Notes under the pieces: model-generated | Told to the model about the DNA's origin: nothing | Seen by the model: only the letters and a program-made list of their open reading frames with translations | Databases searched by the model: none | In this document: piece after piece, positions 28,701 through 35,758 of the stretch | How the letters are laid out: each line of letters opens with the position of its first letter | Position numbering within the stretch: the first letter of the stretch is position 1 | Assembly (NCBI GenBank): GCA_030248215.1 | Contig: JASANG010000613.1 | Span: forward strand, 62,001-126,000 | Reading direction: 5' to 3' | Source: Enoplolaimus lenunculus | Lineage: Eukaryota > Nematoda > Enoplea > Enoplida > Thoracostomopsidae | DNA length: 64,000 bases | Made by a program: the position numbers and the translations under genes

Positions 28701-31376
28701 CGATTGTCTTGACAACCGGGCTTAGGAGCACAATGGGACGGTATGACTTGCCTTCACCAGCTGGCTTGCTAGGTTTTGGTAGAGGTATGATACGCTCAAG
28801 TTTCCATGCACTGGGAATCTTCATCGATCGGATCGAAAGGTTGATAAGCATGGTTAAAAATGACCGACCGGCGGGGCCAAATTTTTTAAGCATTAGCGAA
28901 CATATGCCATCAGGGCCTAGGGCCTTGGAATTCTTGCTATCATGGACGACATTGGCGACTTCGTCGACAGTAAACATGGGTGCATCCATCGATAGCGTGC
29001 GTAGATGGCGTATGGTTGAGCATGCCACATTGGCGGAGATACTTGGTTGAATGAATTGCCAGATAAAATTGTTGGCACATTTGAAGGCGTCGGATGAAGA
29101 TTGATTACCGAACGATATTGCTACGTTGTCACGGACTTGTTGTTGACCTGAAAGTGCTTTGACCGTTGACCAGTGCTTGTGGACACCGCTGTGTAGATCA
29201 CACCGTGCCAGGTGTTCTTTCCATTTGCTGCGTCTGTGCTCGTCGACCAGTTGGCGTTTTGCTGCGTTCATCTGATAGATGGGAAGGTCGGCAGGGTTCG
29301 CCTGACGTAGTTGATCACGCTCGTCTGCACGCAGGGCTGCTGCAGTCGGGAAGTTGGGGCGGATTTTAGGAATGCACCCGGCGAGGACAAATCGATTACG
29401 AGCGTCTACAATGATCTTGCAGAAAACGGCTTCGCCTGCTATAGCATACACTGCGTCGGGAACTAGAGTGAACTCTGCTTCAGTTTGTAGGGTGTAGTTT
29501 GCCCAATCAGCTTTGTTGAAATTTATATACGTACGGTTGTCGGATTGAGCAGTTTCGAGGGCACTGGTGATTGATAGAGCAAAGGGCAAGTGGTCAGATG
29601 AGATCGCCGTTACGACGCGCCAATGCGTACAGGCGATGAGCAAAGGGCTGGCAATCGATAAATGTGAAGTACTTCCTGTGAAACAACACAACCTCATGCT
29701 ATCACGACAATACCTGCTCAGCTGCTTCAAACCGGCACACCCCTGCCACAATATCGTGCCCCGGGATAAACCAGCACGCAATATTCGACTAGATGTGACA
29801 TCTCTACAAGAAGACATCAACGGCTTGATTCCAGTTGGATTGACCCTAGATGCGCAAGCCTACAGACGTGGTCTACAAGTTCTACATCGCACCGCAGTTG
29901 CAGACGCCGTGGCTGGATACAGACCGAACGTGATTTTCGGTGGCTATCCGCCCCCCATCAGCGCTACAAACAACACTATCCAGGAACAGCAGATCAGTGT
30001 TCGCCCAGCTGCGGTCAGGCTGGAGCCGACTAACCAACCACTACCTGGCGCGAATCAACCCGGACATTCTGGAAAGCTGCCCGGACTGCAAAGAAACCCC
30101 GAATAATGTTCCCCACTTATTCAGATATCCAGGAAGACCAACAACGGTGACAGTGATAGACCTCTGGAACCGGCCGGTCGAGGTTGCTAATCACTTGGGC
30201 CTTGAGACGAACGATGATGAACGCCTCTGATGCTACAACAACAACAACAACAACAACAAAGAAAACTTTTGGGATTGCTTATCGCTTTTTACCTCTTTGG
30301 CCTCGGTGAGCAAACCACCTAGACAGAAAAAAGCAAGACCGACACCAGCCAAATCCCGAGACTTGCCAAGACTGAGACAGCGTATTCTTGAAACCGAGAC
30401 CAGAAGCCGAGGATTCGACAAATGTATCGCTGTATTGTTGAAGTAATTGTCAGTTACGCAATAATTATGAGCACATATTTTGAAAAAACACAAAAAACTA
30501 TGAAAAGCACAAACACTACGAAAAACGCAAGAAATAATTTATTTTAAAAATTTTAATTTTTTTCGGTGATGACTAAAACTTGATCGAGACCAAGACTTTT
30601 CATGACCGGTCTCGGTAGCCAAGTCTCCGTCTTAGTCTTGGTCTCGGTTTTTAACTGAGAGCGAACATCCCTGTCCGTGACCTAAGGCATCCAAATTGTT
30701 TGCTTAACACAGGATGCGACCGGATAGGCAAAAAATCGACATCCGGTTCCGCTATTTTATTTTGCTGGATGTTTCTCTCATTTGTATTTATGCCAACTAC
30801 CATGGGACACATTGACCTCTGCCGATTGCACAAACAATCGTGATTGAAATTTAGTCAACATACACCCTAAATAAATATTATCTTTGTTACTATATACAAA
30901 TTAGCCGTATAGACACAAAATTTGTAGTCACGACTTCGATTAAGGTACAAATTTGCTGTTTCGATTCCGATATATATGTATTATATGTAATATACATATA
31001 TATATGTATATATATACGTACATATATAATATATATCAGGGTGCGACCGGATATCCGGCTCCGGTTTACTATCCGGCAGTCCAGCATAACCGATAAGGTG
31101 TTCGAGCATACTTTGATTGTCCGAACATGGTTTGGTTAGTAACGTGGCGATTAGGGTGGGAATTTGTAAGATATACAGTATTTTGCTGTGATATTTCGGT
31201 GAGTTTTCTTAATATAAACGCAATATTCCGTTTACTACAGATAAATTAACATTTACTGACGCAATAACGTGCTAAAAATTTATTGATTTAAAAAACACAC
31301 TATCCGGTTAACATCCGGTTCCGGTAAAAAACACTATCCGGATCCGGTATCCGGTTTTTCGCGATCCGGTCGCACC

Positions 31377-31423
<47 letters not shown>

Positions 31424-34400
31424 TACGATAACTGTTTACCTGGACGAAACAGTCGATGATACGCTAATCGTGTCAGCTTCGAAAATAGCTATATTTGATT
31501 GACTCTGAGGAACAGCTCCCACCTCTAGTTGTAGGTTATTAACTCGGTTACTCTGGTCGATATCCTCGTGCTGATGTTCATGAAATATTTGATCTTGAAA
31601 CCGTACCGCTTTGGTCGCTTCTGGTGGTGACGTACTGCAAAAAGCAAGGAAAATCCATTAGAAATAAATAATTTTGAAAATTTCACAATCCTTCTTACAA
31701 AATTTACACCAGTCGTAGTGGGACTATATTTATTGAGCGAAGCTCGCATACACGCAAGAAATTAAGGTAATATGCAAATTAGTTATTAGCTAACTATTCA
31801 TTTATCGGTTTTGGAGGTTTGTAAGCAATTCATTCAGATTCCTCGCACCCGAAAACCCTTCAGTCACTCTAATAATTATTGAAATAATTTCAAAAGTCAT
31901 AATTTTGTCAGGTCAATTCTATTTAGATTCCTCGCAGACAAAAATCCTTTAATGCTGAAATTAGATTGCTTGTAACTGTAATAATTAGTGAAATGTAGAA
32001 AATCCTAATTTAGGCTTAACTAATTATGCAAATTAGCCTGTAGGCTCATAAACAACTTAAAATTTTAAAACCCCAATGCGAGGTTAACACCCCAGGATAA
32101 TTGGCTTTTAAACAAAAAAAGTTTGTCAAAATCGGTTCAGCCGTTCCTGAGATTTTTTCGGACGGGCAAACGGTCGGACATCCACCTTTCGACCCCAGAG
32201 CGCAAAACATATACCGCTACAAAGGGATGTTCCCGATAACAGTAAATTATACTCTATGTGAGACTGAGAACCAACTTACCACGACCTTAACAACCGAGAC
32301 TTTTGGTCTCGGTGAAATTTAAACCGCTATATACCAAAAATATAAATAAGATTTGTCTTACAAACGTTATGAATATTTTTACACTTAGGAATGGTAGCGC
32401 AAGGCACGATTCAAAACTTAAAACTACTACCAACTCCAATTATAACAGACGTTGCACACATATGAAAATCATCCATGTCATAATGCATACTATGAAAGAA
32501 CTTGAGCCTTCTATTCAAACAGTCATATTACGAATGATATTTGGTTCCGGTATAATATCCGGCAAAATCCGACATTTGTATTTGGTGCCGGTATAAACCT
32601 ACCTGATATTTGTGGTTGTGGTCCAAATATCATAAAACTGTTTTTGCACGTCAAACAAAATACTAGATATTTTGAAGCGACTGCAATTACGAGCAATTCA
32701 TGAGTCACTGGCATGGAATGAAAAAGAAAAATCCAAACCAAAAATTTTGTCTTAAATCCATAAACTACATATTTTTGCACAACTCAAATACTTCCAACAG
32801 TGTATAAGTTAAATCCTATACGTATCCGGTTAACATCCGACTCCGATTCCGGTACAAAATTCACTATCCGGCTCCGATATCCGGTAAAATTAATATCTGG
32901 TTGATCCCTGATAAGCAAGTATCCAATTTTAAGTTAAATTTAGATCCTATATCACGTTAACATCCGGCTCCGGTATCCGCAAAATTAATATCCGGTCGAT
33001 TCCTGGTAAACAAGTACTTAATTTTAAGTTAAGTGGCTCACGTATAAATTATAAATTTAGTCCAAAATACGAGCAGTACATTACTACGTCCTTTCTTTAA
33101 CTCAAACTAGCTCAGATAATAGCAATGAACGTTGACCAGAAAAAAGTAAAAGCGTTTAATGCTTATCGCTTTTTCATCCAAGGTGTGACCGGATATTAAT
33201 TTACCAGATACCGGAACCGGATATTTAATTTTTTACCGGAACAAGAACCGCATATACACTGGATATTTTATATGTTATAATAACTTATTTTTTCGCTGTA
33301 TTAGCGTGATCAAGATTTTCATCTGTTATAAATTCGATAATTGCTCCCTATAAACGAAAATTATTTAATGCAACAATGTGCTTAACTCTCGCTCGCTTAC
33401 GCAAGTTAAAAGTAGCTGAAACGTATCAAAACATGAGCTTCTTGACTTACCCAGAAACGTATTCGCAGCAAGATGTTAAGTTGTTAAGGAAGCTCACTTG
33501 TAAAAAACAGTTCTAGGATACGTGGCAATACACACAACCGTAAATATCCGGTAGGTTTATACCGGATACTGGCACCGGATACGCATATCAGTTTTGCTGG
33601 ATATTGAGCCATAACCAGATATCCCGCCGCACACTGGGTAAATCCAACTTACATACTCCTTTTAGTCCTCCCTCAGATCAGGGTACATGTAGAATCCCGA
33701 TTCAAAATGAGTCCGATTCCGAGTGCACAAGCAATCGGAATCGGAATTTTGTCATTTCAATGTTAGGACTACTTGTTGTGACATGTTGCATAAAAATACT
33801 GCATCATTTATCCGTATCTATTATATTCGTTCGTTGTTTTCGATGAGTTAACTATATCAATAATTAATTGTAGTTTATTTGACGGGGCCTAAACTGGGCC
33901 AGTTTTATGAATGATCCCTAATTGAGTCGTATGAAAAACAATCCTATCACGCTCTGTTCTCGTTTTAGAACATGAAAGTCGCAAGAAACTACCGTACATA
34001 CACAATTTTATTTATTTTCCAAGGTTCGCTGACTGCTGCACACATTATACAGCCACCATAAAGGCATCGTTTAAAAATTATATATGGGTCATCCTCCTTT
34101 AATTATAAGTCTATCCGGTTTGCCCGAAAAAAACAACACTAAGCTCTGAAATAGAGAGTCTACCGAAGTAGTTTGGGACAGTGTGATTTGTCCCGAGCCT
34201 GTTGTTGTTGCTGTTGTAACAGTGGCTCAGTTTTCATTCGTTTCATCCAGAGCAAGGCCCACATAGGCAGCAGCGTCCCTCGGGTTTGTTCACAGGCTGA
34301 TAGGCTCCAGCTGGGTGGGCCTGACCGGACAATTGAAAACGTGAGGGACGTCATGAAGTGTTGCCTTGCAGTCGAACCGGATTATTAGTGTAACCGTTAA

Positions 34401-35267
34401 TTGCGCTATTCACTGCACGAGTGTGGAGTGTACGCAGACCTTCCTTGTAGCGGTTGACGTCGAGGCCATGCGTCGGAACTACTTTCGCGATATCGCTTTC
34501 GAAGCGGTCCTGCATGTTCGGTCGGATGGCACGTGGTGGTCTGAATTTGCTCATGATGTTGTTGCACGTAATTTATAGCTCACGTTGATAGTTATCATTA
34601 CGTGTTCTAACTTGGCCCCGGTTGGTACCGAACCCGGCACCGGAAACTTCGCTTCAGCTCCGGGCCTCGGCCCCGGTAAAAATTTTGGCTTCGACGGCAA
34701 CTCTATTATCGGCCTGCAGGGATGAACAGTCTCAGTTAAAAACCAAGACTGGGGCCTCGGTATCGATCAATAATGGGTCATCACCAAAAAAATTGAAATT
34801 TTCAAAATATATAGATAATTTTTAATGCTTCTTTCGTAGTTTTTTTTGCGTTTTTTCAGAATATCTGCTCATAATTACTGCGTAACTATGAAAACTCACA
34901 GATTTACAGCGAATTTGTTTTATTAGGAATAACTAACTGCAACAATAAATCCATACATTTGCTGAATCCTCGACTTCTGGTCTCGGTTCCAAACAACCGA
35001 CACTCAAAACCGAGACCGAGGCTTCCATCCCTGTCAGCCTGCGAAATAATTTGCCTGGAAATAGAATCTTAAAGCTTACCGGTCGCAGCATGTTGAAGGT
35101 ATGTTCAACCTCTGGTTCTCGGTAATTCCTTTGCTGTCCACCGTAGCAGTAACGGATTTCACATTTTCTTGTTCAGCGATTTTAAAAGTTTCAACTTTGG
35201 TTGCGGCAGAGTTCACGCAATCGGTTACGCCACGATTCACACATATAACCGGCAAATGCGCTGACAT
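7586..35267 (-). CDS. CHS: Chitin synthase, type 2 (GT2 family), N-terminal half, 11 exons, 3' end outside window
   Basis: Membrane enzyme that polymerises UDP-GlcNAc into chitin at the plasma membrane. Exons on the minus strand: 35267-35080, 31634-31440, 26050-25951, 24643-24520, 23161-22983, 20271-19821, 15359-15201, 14172-14152 (tentative), 13649-13441, 9056-8767, 7752-7586. Every junction is phase-consistent and gives about 694 codons. Family landmarks appear in the right order: WNVFR, GVVAK, CVPEL, VVLPQFD, GWWENYV, KFACK, FAFAIPV and MYNGLFVDMSLALNRRR. About ten hydrophobic segments follow a hydrophilic N-terminus of about 130 residues. The catalytic motifs (EDR, QRRRW) would be encoded left of position 1. 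Introns are filled with MITEs, a LINE and an 841-bp tandem array. The family call rests on remembered motif order, not a database search. Exon 8 and the start codon are the weakest points. Confidence 0.9.
8356..8746 (+). mobile_element. GGTTCC-family MITE with perfect 8-bp duplication
   Basis: Termini CAGGGTGCAACCGGAATT and AATTCCGGTTGCACCCTG form inverted repeats. They are flanked by identical GTCCCAGG at 8348-8355 and 8747-8754. The subterminal zone repeats GGTTCC. 391 bp, non-coding, in chitin synthase intron 10. TIRs starting CAGGG and 8-bp duplications are hAT hallmarks. Confidence 0.95.
8767..9056 (-). CDS. CHS: Chitin synthase exon 10 (FAFAIPV, paired spans)
   Basis: 290 bp. Encodes MDRFAFAIPVILVPPVSQCV, equivalent to the family QGFSYAFPVNLTVPV, then PGEIFWNCG and a WLGIVWFAAYVWTVAHVFE segment matching WLLWLLSQTWITLHIW. 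It ends GRLIRTD plus AT, donor AT|GTATGT. The MITE at 8356-8746 lies just downstream in the next intron. Confidence 0.92.
9129..9849. other. Chitin synthase intron 9, decayed repeats
   Basis: A MITE-like start (ATGCAACCGGAATTCCGGTG) lies at 9129, 73 bp upstream of exon 10, with no matching end found. A CCGGAG/CCCCGG-type fragment lies at 9675-9755. The rest is unassigned AT-rich sequence. Confidence 0.5.
9850..10275 (-). mobile_element. GATTCC-family MITE, diverged
   Basis: Reverse copy recognised by TGATAAGTTAACTCATCGAA, TCATGCAACGTATCA and GATTCCGATTG. Its outer end merges with TTCCTG-type text. Confidence 0.6.
10670..10979. mobile_element. GAATCC-family MITE
   Basis: Starts TAGGGTGACAAC and ends GGTGCAACCCTG. 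Duplication GTGTAAAG / TTGTAAAG (7/8). 310 bp; ends carry GATTCGG repeats; the core has a conserved TTTTTCATTTTTAAGCAATA. Confidence 0.82.
11061..12330 (+). mobile_element. GGTTCC-family MITE split by another element
   Basis: The left part (GGATGCAACCGGAATTCCGG, to the GCATATAG at 11176) and the right part (from TATGTAAACCTTG at 12169) are one MITE interrupted by the 977-bp insertion at 11184-12160. Its 3' end is decayed. Confidence 0.7.
11184..12160. mobile_element. Non-autonomous hAT-like element nested in a MITE
   Basis: Termini CAGGGTTGTTGGCCGGAAAA and TTCCGGAAAAAACAACCCTG. Identical 8-bp duplications GCATATAG at 11176-11183 and 12161-12168. 977 bp. The small ORFs inside (up to 86 codons) resemble no transposase, so it is taken as non-autonomous. 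Confidence 0.93.
12331..12899. other. Chitin synthase intron 9, unassigned
   Basis: AT-rich, no gene or repeat family recognised. Confidence 0.5.
12900..13200. mobile_element. GAATCC-family MITE, decayed
   Basis: CAGGGTGGCACCAAAACC, CCGAATTCGAATCC and the shared TTTTTTGTTCAAAATGAAAA core; the right end runs into unrelated period-6 CCGGTA text. Confidence 0.6.
13441..13649 (-). CDS. CHS: Chitin synthase exon 9 (KFACK)
   Basis: 209 bp, 69 whole codons after two bases. An extracellular-type loop rich in N/S/T with several N-x-S/T sites is followed by a membrane span (NVFVIFVTFISCSWLCYE) and the conserved KFACK. Acceptor TTTTTGCAG, donor AAG|GTACGT, phase 0. Confidence 0.9.
14152..14172 (-). 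CDS. CHS: Chitin synthase exon 8 (tentative 21-bp microexon)
   Basis: 21 bp between a pyrimidine-rich acceptor (GACTTAG) and a strong donor (AAAG|GTATGT). It has exactly the phase (2+18+1) needed to join exons 7 and 9, and encodes IKSVCK plus split codons. A longer exon is possible because the reading frame stays open about 70 bp upstream, but no acceptor there has the right phase. Confidence 0.4.
14817..14864. repeat. (CAAA)n microsatellite
   Basis: Imperfect CAAA/CAAG repeats, about 48 bp, in chitin synthase intron 7. Confidence 0.95.
15201..15359 (-). CDS. CHS: Chitin synthase exon 7 (GWWENYV)
   Basis: 159 bp. The first two bases complete glycine to give GWWENYVSKSSS, a hallmark of animal chitin synthases. 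RRTRYKALLIITLWK and a membrane span follow. Acceptor TTTACAG, consensus donor GCCG|GTAAGT. Confidence 0.92.
15587..15975 (+). mobile_element. GGTTCC-family MITE
   Basis: Termini CAGGGTGCAACC and GCTTGCACCCTG. Target duplication GAGTCCGG / GAGTCCGA (7/8). The internal sequence differs from the 8356 subtype (TGACAATCGCCGAAAATAA core). Confidence 0.9.
16328..17243. mobile_element. TCTCGG-family element, long form with internal hairpin
   Basis: Termini CAGGGATGGGCGGTCTCGG and CCGAGACCGCCCATCCCTG. Duplication CCACTCTG / CTACTCTG (7/8). 916 bp. A hairpin of about 57-bp arms (16741-16797 with 16922-16980) lies inside. No transposase ORF. Confidence 0.9.
17244..18160. other. Chitin synthase intron 6, unassigned
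   Basis: Apart from a short TCTCGG-type fragment (17770-17800), no feature is seen. ORFs of 80-85 codons lack coding character. Confidence 0.5.
18165..18262. mobile_element. GAATCC-family MITE fragment
   Basis: About 100 bp with CGGATTCCGCAAATTAGCAA and GGATTCGGTGCCACCTTG; the rest is missing. Confidence 0.5.
18520..18740. repeat. Minisatellite, about five 45-50-bp units
   Basis: Imperfect repeats of CCTGCGACACCTGTTTCTCA with CGATGATATTTT spacers. The 79-codon minus-strand frame across it is explained by the repeat. Confidence 0.8.
18955..19250 (+). mobile_element. TTCCTG-family repeat
   Basis: Core (AAACTGTTTCTGATCTGTTT) with GGTTCCTGTTCCGGTTCCTG at the right. Inverted termini mostly lost. 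Confidence 0.55.
19251..19820. other. Chitin synthase intron 6 start
   Basis: A CCCGGA-type fragment at about 19325-19425, otherwise unassigned up to the exon 6 donor. Confidence 0.5.
19821..20271 (-). CDS. CHS: Chitin synthase exon 6 (VVLPQFD; cysteine-cluster loop)
   Basis: 451 bp, 150 codons plus one base. Begins LFTVGTLEVAG, then FVVLPQFDSIRGALLT, matching the family VVLPELDVVKGAML. Next comes a basic loop of about 60 residues containing CCCSYYCCCS, which is encoded by a TTG/AAC-type microsatellite (near 20090-20125). It then continues into further membrane spans, SGFFILHGLALLAHASALWV and LPIGVVLTSI. Donor ATTG|GTATGT. The loop is longer and more cysteine-rich than the insect proteins I recall. 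Confidence 0.9.
20384..21008. mobile_element. TCTCGG-family element
   Basis: Termini CAGGGATGGGCGGTC and GATCGCCCATCCCTG. Duplication ATCCTGGA / ATCCTGGC (7/8). 625 bp, in chitin synthase intron 5, about 110 bp upstream of exon 6. Confidence 0.9.
21150..21489. mobile_element. GAATCC-family MITE
   Basis: TAGGGTCACCGAATCCACG to TTGTTGAAACCCTG, 340 bp, reverse orientation relative to the copy at 10670. Period-6 GAATCC runs at both ends. Confidence 0.75.
21490..22982. other. Chitin synthase intron 5, remaining sequence
   Basis: Besides the MITE at 21972, a CCCGGA-type fragment is at 22510-22640 and a decayed MITE start (AGGTACAACCGAAATTGCGG) at 22855. The rest is unassigned. Confidence 0.5.
21972..22356 (+). 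mobile_element. GATTCC-family MITE
   Basis: Termini CAGGATGCAACCGGAATT and CCGGTTTGCACCCTG. Flanks GCAAAGAT and GCAAATGT (6/8). Subterminal runs of GATTTCGATTCCGA. No coding capacity. Confidence 0.85.
22983..23161 (-). CDS. CHS: Chitin synthase exon 5 (CVPEL)
   Basis: 179 bp, 59 codons. Encodes CAWFYWCTTFAICVPELCTF, equivalent to the family's WIWCLFIAFCVPEFGTF segment, then basic RTVSFRRN. Acceptor GTTATAG, donor GTG|GTAACT. A MITE (23215-23624) lies 54 bp upstream of the acceptor. Confidence 0.9.
23215..23624 (+). mobile_element. GATTCC-family MITE
   Basis: Termini CAGGGTGCAAC and TTTGCGCCCTG. Target duplication CTAAAAGC / CTAAGAGC (7/8). Lies in chitin synthase intron 4, 54 bp from exon 5. 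Confidence 0.88.
24053..24463 (+). mobile_element. GATTCC-family MITE
   Basis: Full-length by alignment with the copy at 23215, with decayed ends (CAGGTGCC and GCATTCTG) and no convincing duplication left. Confidence 0.75.
24520..24643 (-). CDS. CHS: Chitin synthase exon 4 (first membrane span, GVVAK)
   Basis: 124 bp. Encodes a strongly hydrophobic stretch, FIVYCVVFCVVLSCGVVAK and onward, the first transmembrane segment with the family GVVAK signature. Donor TATG|GTAAAT leaves one base, completed by GC of exon 5 to give glycine. A diverged MITE-like repeat begins only a few bases upstream of the acceptor. Confidence 0.85.
24648..24930. repeat. CCCGGA-family repeat
   Basis: Starts AGAGTTGCAACATTTAAAAA and carries ACCCGGA-type repeats. 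Shared tail (AAAGAATTTCTGTGTCCATC) with the copy at 40050. Confidence 0.6.
25110..25305. repeat. CCCGGA-family repeat, second part
   Basis: Contains AACCCGGACCCAAACACCGG and GAACCCAGATGCAACTCT, the opposite end of the family starting at 24648. Confidence 0.5.
25607..25878 (+). mobile_element. TTCCTG-family repeat
   Basis: CAGGGTTCAACCGGAATTCC followed by TTCCTGTTCCTG runs and the core GAACTGTTTCTGATTGATTG. Ends about 75 bp from chitin synthase exon 3. Confidence 0.65.
25951..26050 (-). CDS. CHS: Chitin synthase exon 3 (WNVFR motif)
   Basis: 100 bp, 33 codons. Encodes RSWNVFRSISSD followed by PKWMLFYAQALK, matching the family's W(D/N)VFR motif before the first membrane span. Acceptor GAATTTAG, donor AAG|GTTATT (a weak GTT donor). 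Phases match exon 2 (two bases in) and exon 4 (phase 0 out). Confidence 0.8.
26205..27005. repeat. GAGCGAAGCTC-family repeat with internal minisatellite
   Basis: Bounded by GCGCGAAGCTCGAACACACG and CTCCGAGCTTCGCTCAA. Inside are about four copies of a 150-180-bp unit (ATATGCAAATTAGCTATTAGC, then CAGATTCCTCGCACCCAAAA, then TAATAATTATTGAAATAATT). One end has the conserved CGGTTCA(A/G)CCGTTCCTGAGAT. Chitin synthase intron 2. Confidence 0.75.
27006..27602. other. Chitin synthase intron 2, mostly unassigned
   Basis: Contains a 77-bp CCGGAT-family remnant at 27199-27275 (CAGGGTGCGACCGGATATTG to GAGAGCCCTG). No coding signal. Confidence 0.5.
27603..30673. mobile_element. TCTCGG-family element carrying a LINE insertion
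   Basis: Starts CAGGGATTGAAAT and ends GAACATCCCTG. Duplication TTCGTGAC / TCCGTGAC (7/8). Without the LINE at 28254-30260 and its duplicated site it is about 1.05 kb, close to the 916-bp copy at 16328. Confidence 0.85.
28254..30260 (+). mobile_element. LINE (non-LTR retrotransposon), 5'-inverted, with 11-bp target duplication
   Basis: GAAAACTTTTG occurs at 28243-28253 and 30261-30271. The plus-strand 3' part (about 29650-30260) encodes the end of the LINE polyprotein (VLPVKQHNLMLSRQYLLSC; CPDCKETPNNVPHLF) and ends in an (ACA)n tail. The 5' part is inverted: on the minus strand it encodes the endonuclease end (SSDHLPFAL) and reverse transcriptase motifs (GPDGI, HGFRK, LDLSKAFDS, SYADD at 28256-28270) in two frames. 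The RT thumb region between is missing. This is the twin-priming pattern. The clade resembles jockey/CR1 types lacking RNase H; dead copy. Confidence 0.92.
30800..31000 (+). mobile_element. GATTCC-family MITE, 3' fragment
   Basis: Contains the family core CACCCTAAATAAATATTAT, TAGACACAAAATTTGTAGT and GATTCCGATATA, then grades into a TA-rich microsatellite. Confidence 0.5.
31037..31379. mobile_element. CCGGAT-family MITE
   Basis: Termini CAGGGTGCGACCGGATATCC and ATCCGGTCGCACCCTG. Flanks are TATATATA-type on both sides. 343 bp with CCGGAT repeats at both ends. Ends 60 bp from chitin synthase exon 2. Confidence 0.88.
31380..31421. repeat. (TA)n microsatellite
   Basis: About 42 bp of TA, 19 bp from chitin synthase exon 2. 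It adjoins the duplication of the MITE at 31037. Confidence 0.95.
31440..31634 (-). CDS. CHS: Chitin synthase exon 2
   Basis: 195 bp, open throughout. Good acceptor (pyrimidine-rich, TTTTTGCAG) and donor CCAG|GTAAAC. It starts with one base that completes the codon left by exon 1 and ends with two. It encodes 64 acidic and polar residues, including FHEHQHEDIDQ, with no membrane segment. It belongs to this gene by phase and position, since the N-terminal tail is poorly conserved in the family. Confidence 0.65.
31690..32210. repeat. GAGCGAAGCTC-family repeat
   Basis: Starts ACCAGTCGTAGTGGGACTA, has two minisatellite units, and ends CCGTTCCTGAGATTTTTTCG with GGACATCCACCTTTCGACC. Confidence 0.75.
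32815..33008. mobile_element. CCGGAT-family fragments, tandem pair
   Basis: Two neighbouring partial copies (GGTTAACATCCGACTCCG; CGTTAACATCCGGCTCCGG), each ending in a GGT(C/T)GAT(C/T)CCTG remnant. Confidence 0.5.
33179..33637. mobile_element. CCGGAT-family MITE
   Basis: CAAGGTGTGACCGGATATT at the left; CCAGATATCCCGCCGCACACTG at the right. Internal runs of CCGGATAC. Ends diverged. Confidence 0.65.
33680..33882 (+). mobile_element. GATTCC-family MITE, 3' truncated
   Basis: Begins CAGGGTACATG and follows the family core to the AATTGTAGTTTA region. It then breaks into internal sequence of a TCTCGG-family element. Confidence 0.65.
34200..34560 (-). mobile_element. LINE 3' fragment, same family
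   Basis: The minus strand encodes YKEGLRTLHTRAVNSAINGY, matching YRRGLQVLHRTAVADAVAGY of the LINE at 28254. A CCLCGPC remnant and a (CAA)n tail near 34200 follow. 5'-truncated, with at least one frameshift, in chitin synthase intron 1. Confidence 0.8.
34608..34712. repeat. CCCCGG-type short repeat
   Basis: TTGGCCCCGGTTGGTACC to GCCCCGGTAAAAATTTTGGC; related text at 9675-9755. Sits between a LINE fragment and a TCTCGG element. Confidence 0.45.
34717..35033. mobile_element. TCTCGG-family element, short form
   Basis: Termini CAGGGATG and TTCCATCCCTG. Duplication TCGGCCTG / TCAGCCTG (7/8). 317 bp, in chitin synthase intron 1, about 45 bp from exon 1. Confidence 0.88.
35080..35267 (-). CDS. CHS: Chitin synthase exon 1 (start codon)
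   Basis: Encodes residues 1-62 plus two bases. The ATG at 35267 is the first in frame after an upstream in-frame TAG. The donor is CG|GTAAGC at 35079. The sequence is hydrophilic with several cysteines and no recognised domain, as expected for a cytoplasmic N-terminus. A TTTTAG just upstream could be a 3' splice site, so a 5' UTR exon may exist. Confidence 0.65.
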
Positions 35268-35332
35268 TAAAACTAAAACACCTCTATATGTAAAGAATGG
35301 CTAAAGTACACAATACAATGCTATAATAACTA

Positions 35333-35520
35333 GGGATGGTGCCGATGAATCGGCATCGGTATTATCGGCATTTTACCGCTACTTGTTCTGTTAACTTTTC
35401 GAGTCTACAATAATGTAATGTAGTAATCGGAATGGTTCCTTAAGCATCAGTTATTAATCTGCAAAATTCAAATTACGAATCGGCATATTCAAATTACGAA
35501 TATTATACTACAGAAATCCA
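35333..35520. mobile_element. ATCGGC-family repeat
   Basis: AGGGATGGTGCCGATGAATC then CGGCATCGGTATTATCGGC. Related starts occur at 44222 and 45160. The right end is unclear. Confidence 0.5.
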
Positions 35521-35758
35521 TTTTATTTTTGTTATATTTTCGTAAATTTCTTTACTTCCACCGCTGAATGCATTCCCTGTCACAAGTCCGTGACAGACAG
35601 GTCTTGTAAGTTTTGAACAAGTGCACTGTGACGTTCGAAATTCTACATTTATCATATTAGATTTGCTCTACTTCTGTGCCAAATCTGAAACCCGCAAATG
35701 TGGAGTTAGTCAATTGGAAAACCAATCGACAAATGGTGATAGGCGCTGTAGTTCATGA

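Noticed and set aside
28481-29369. Plus-strand ORFs of up to 189 codons
   Set aside because: Antisense shadows of the inverted LINE reverse transcriptase.
31100-31379. Bacterial-type palindromic operator sites (CCGGATATCCGG)
   Set aside because: They are the period-6 subterminal motifs of a MITE.
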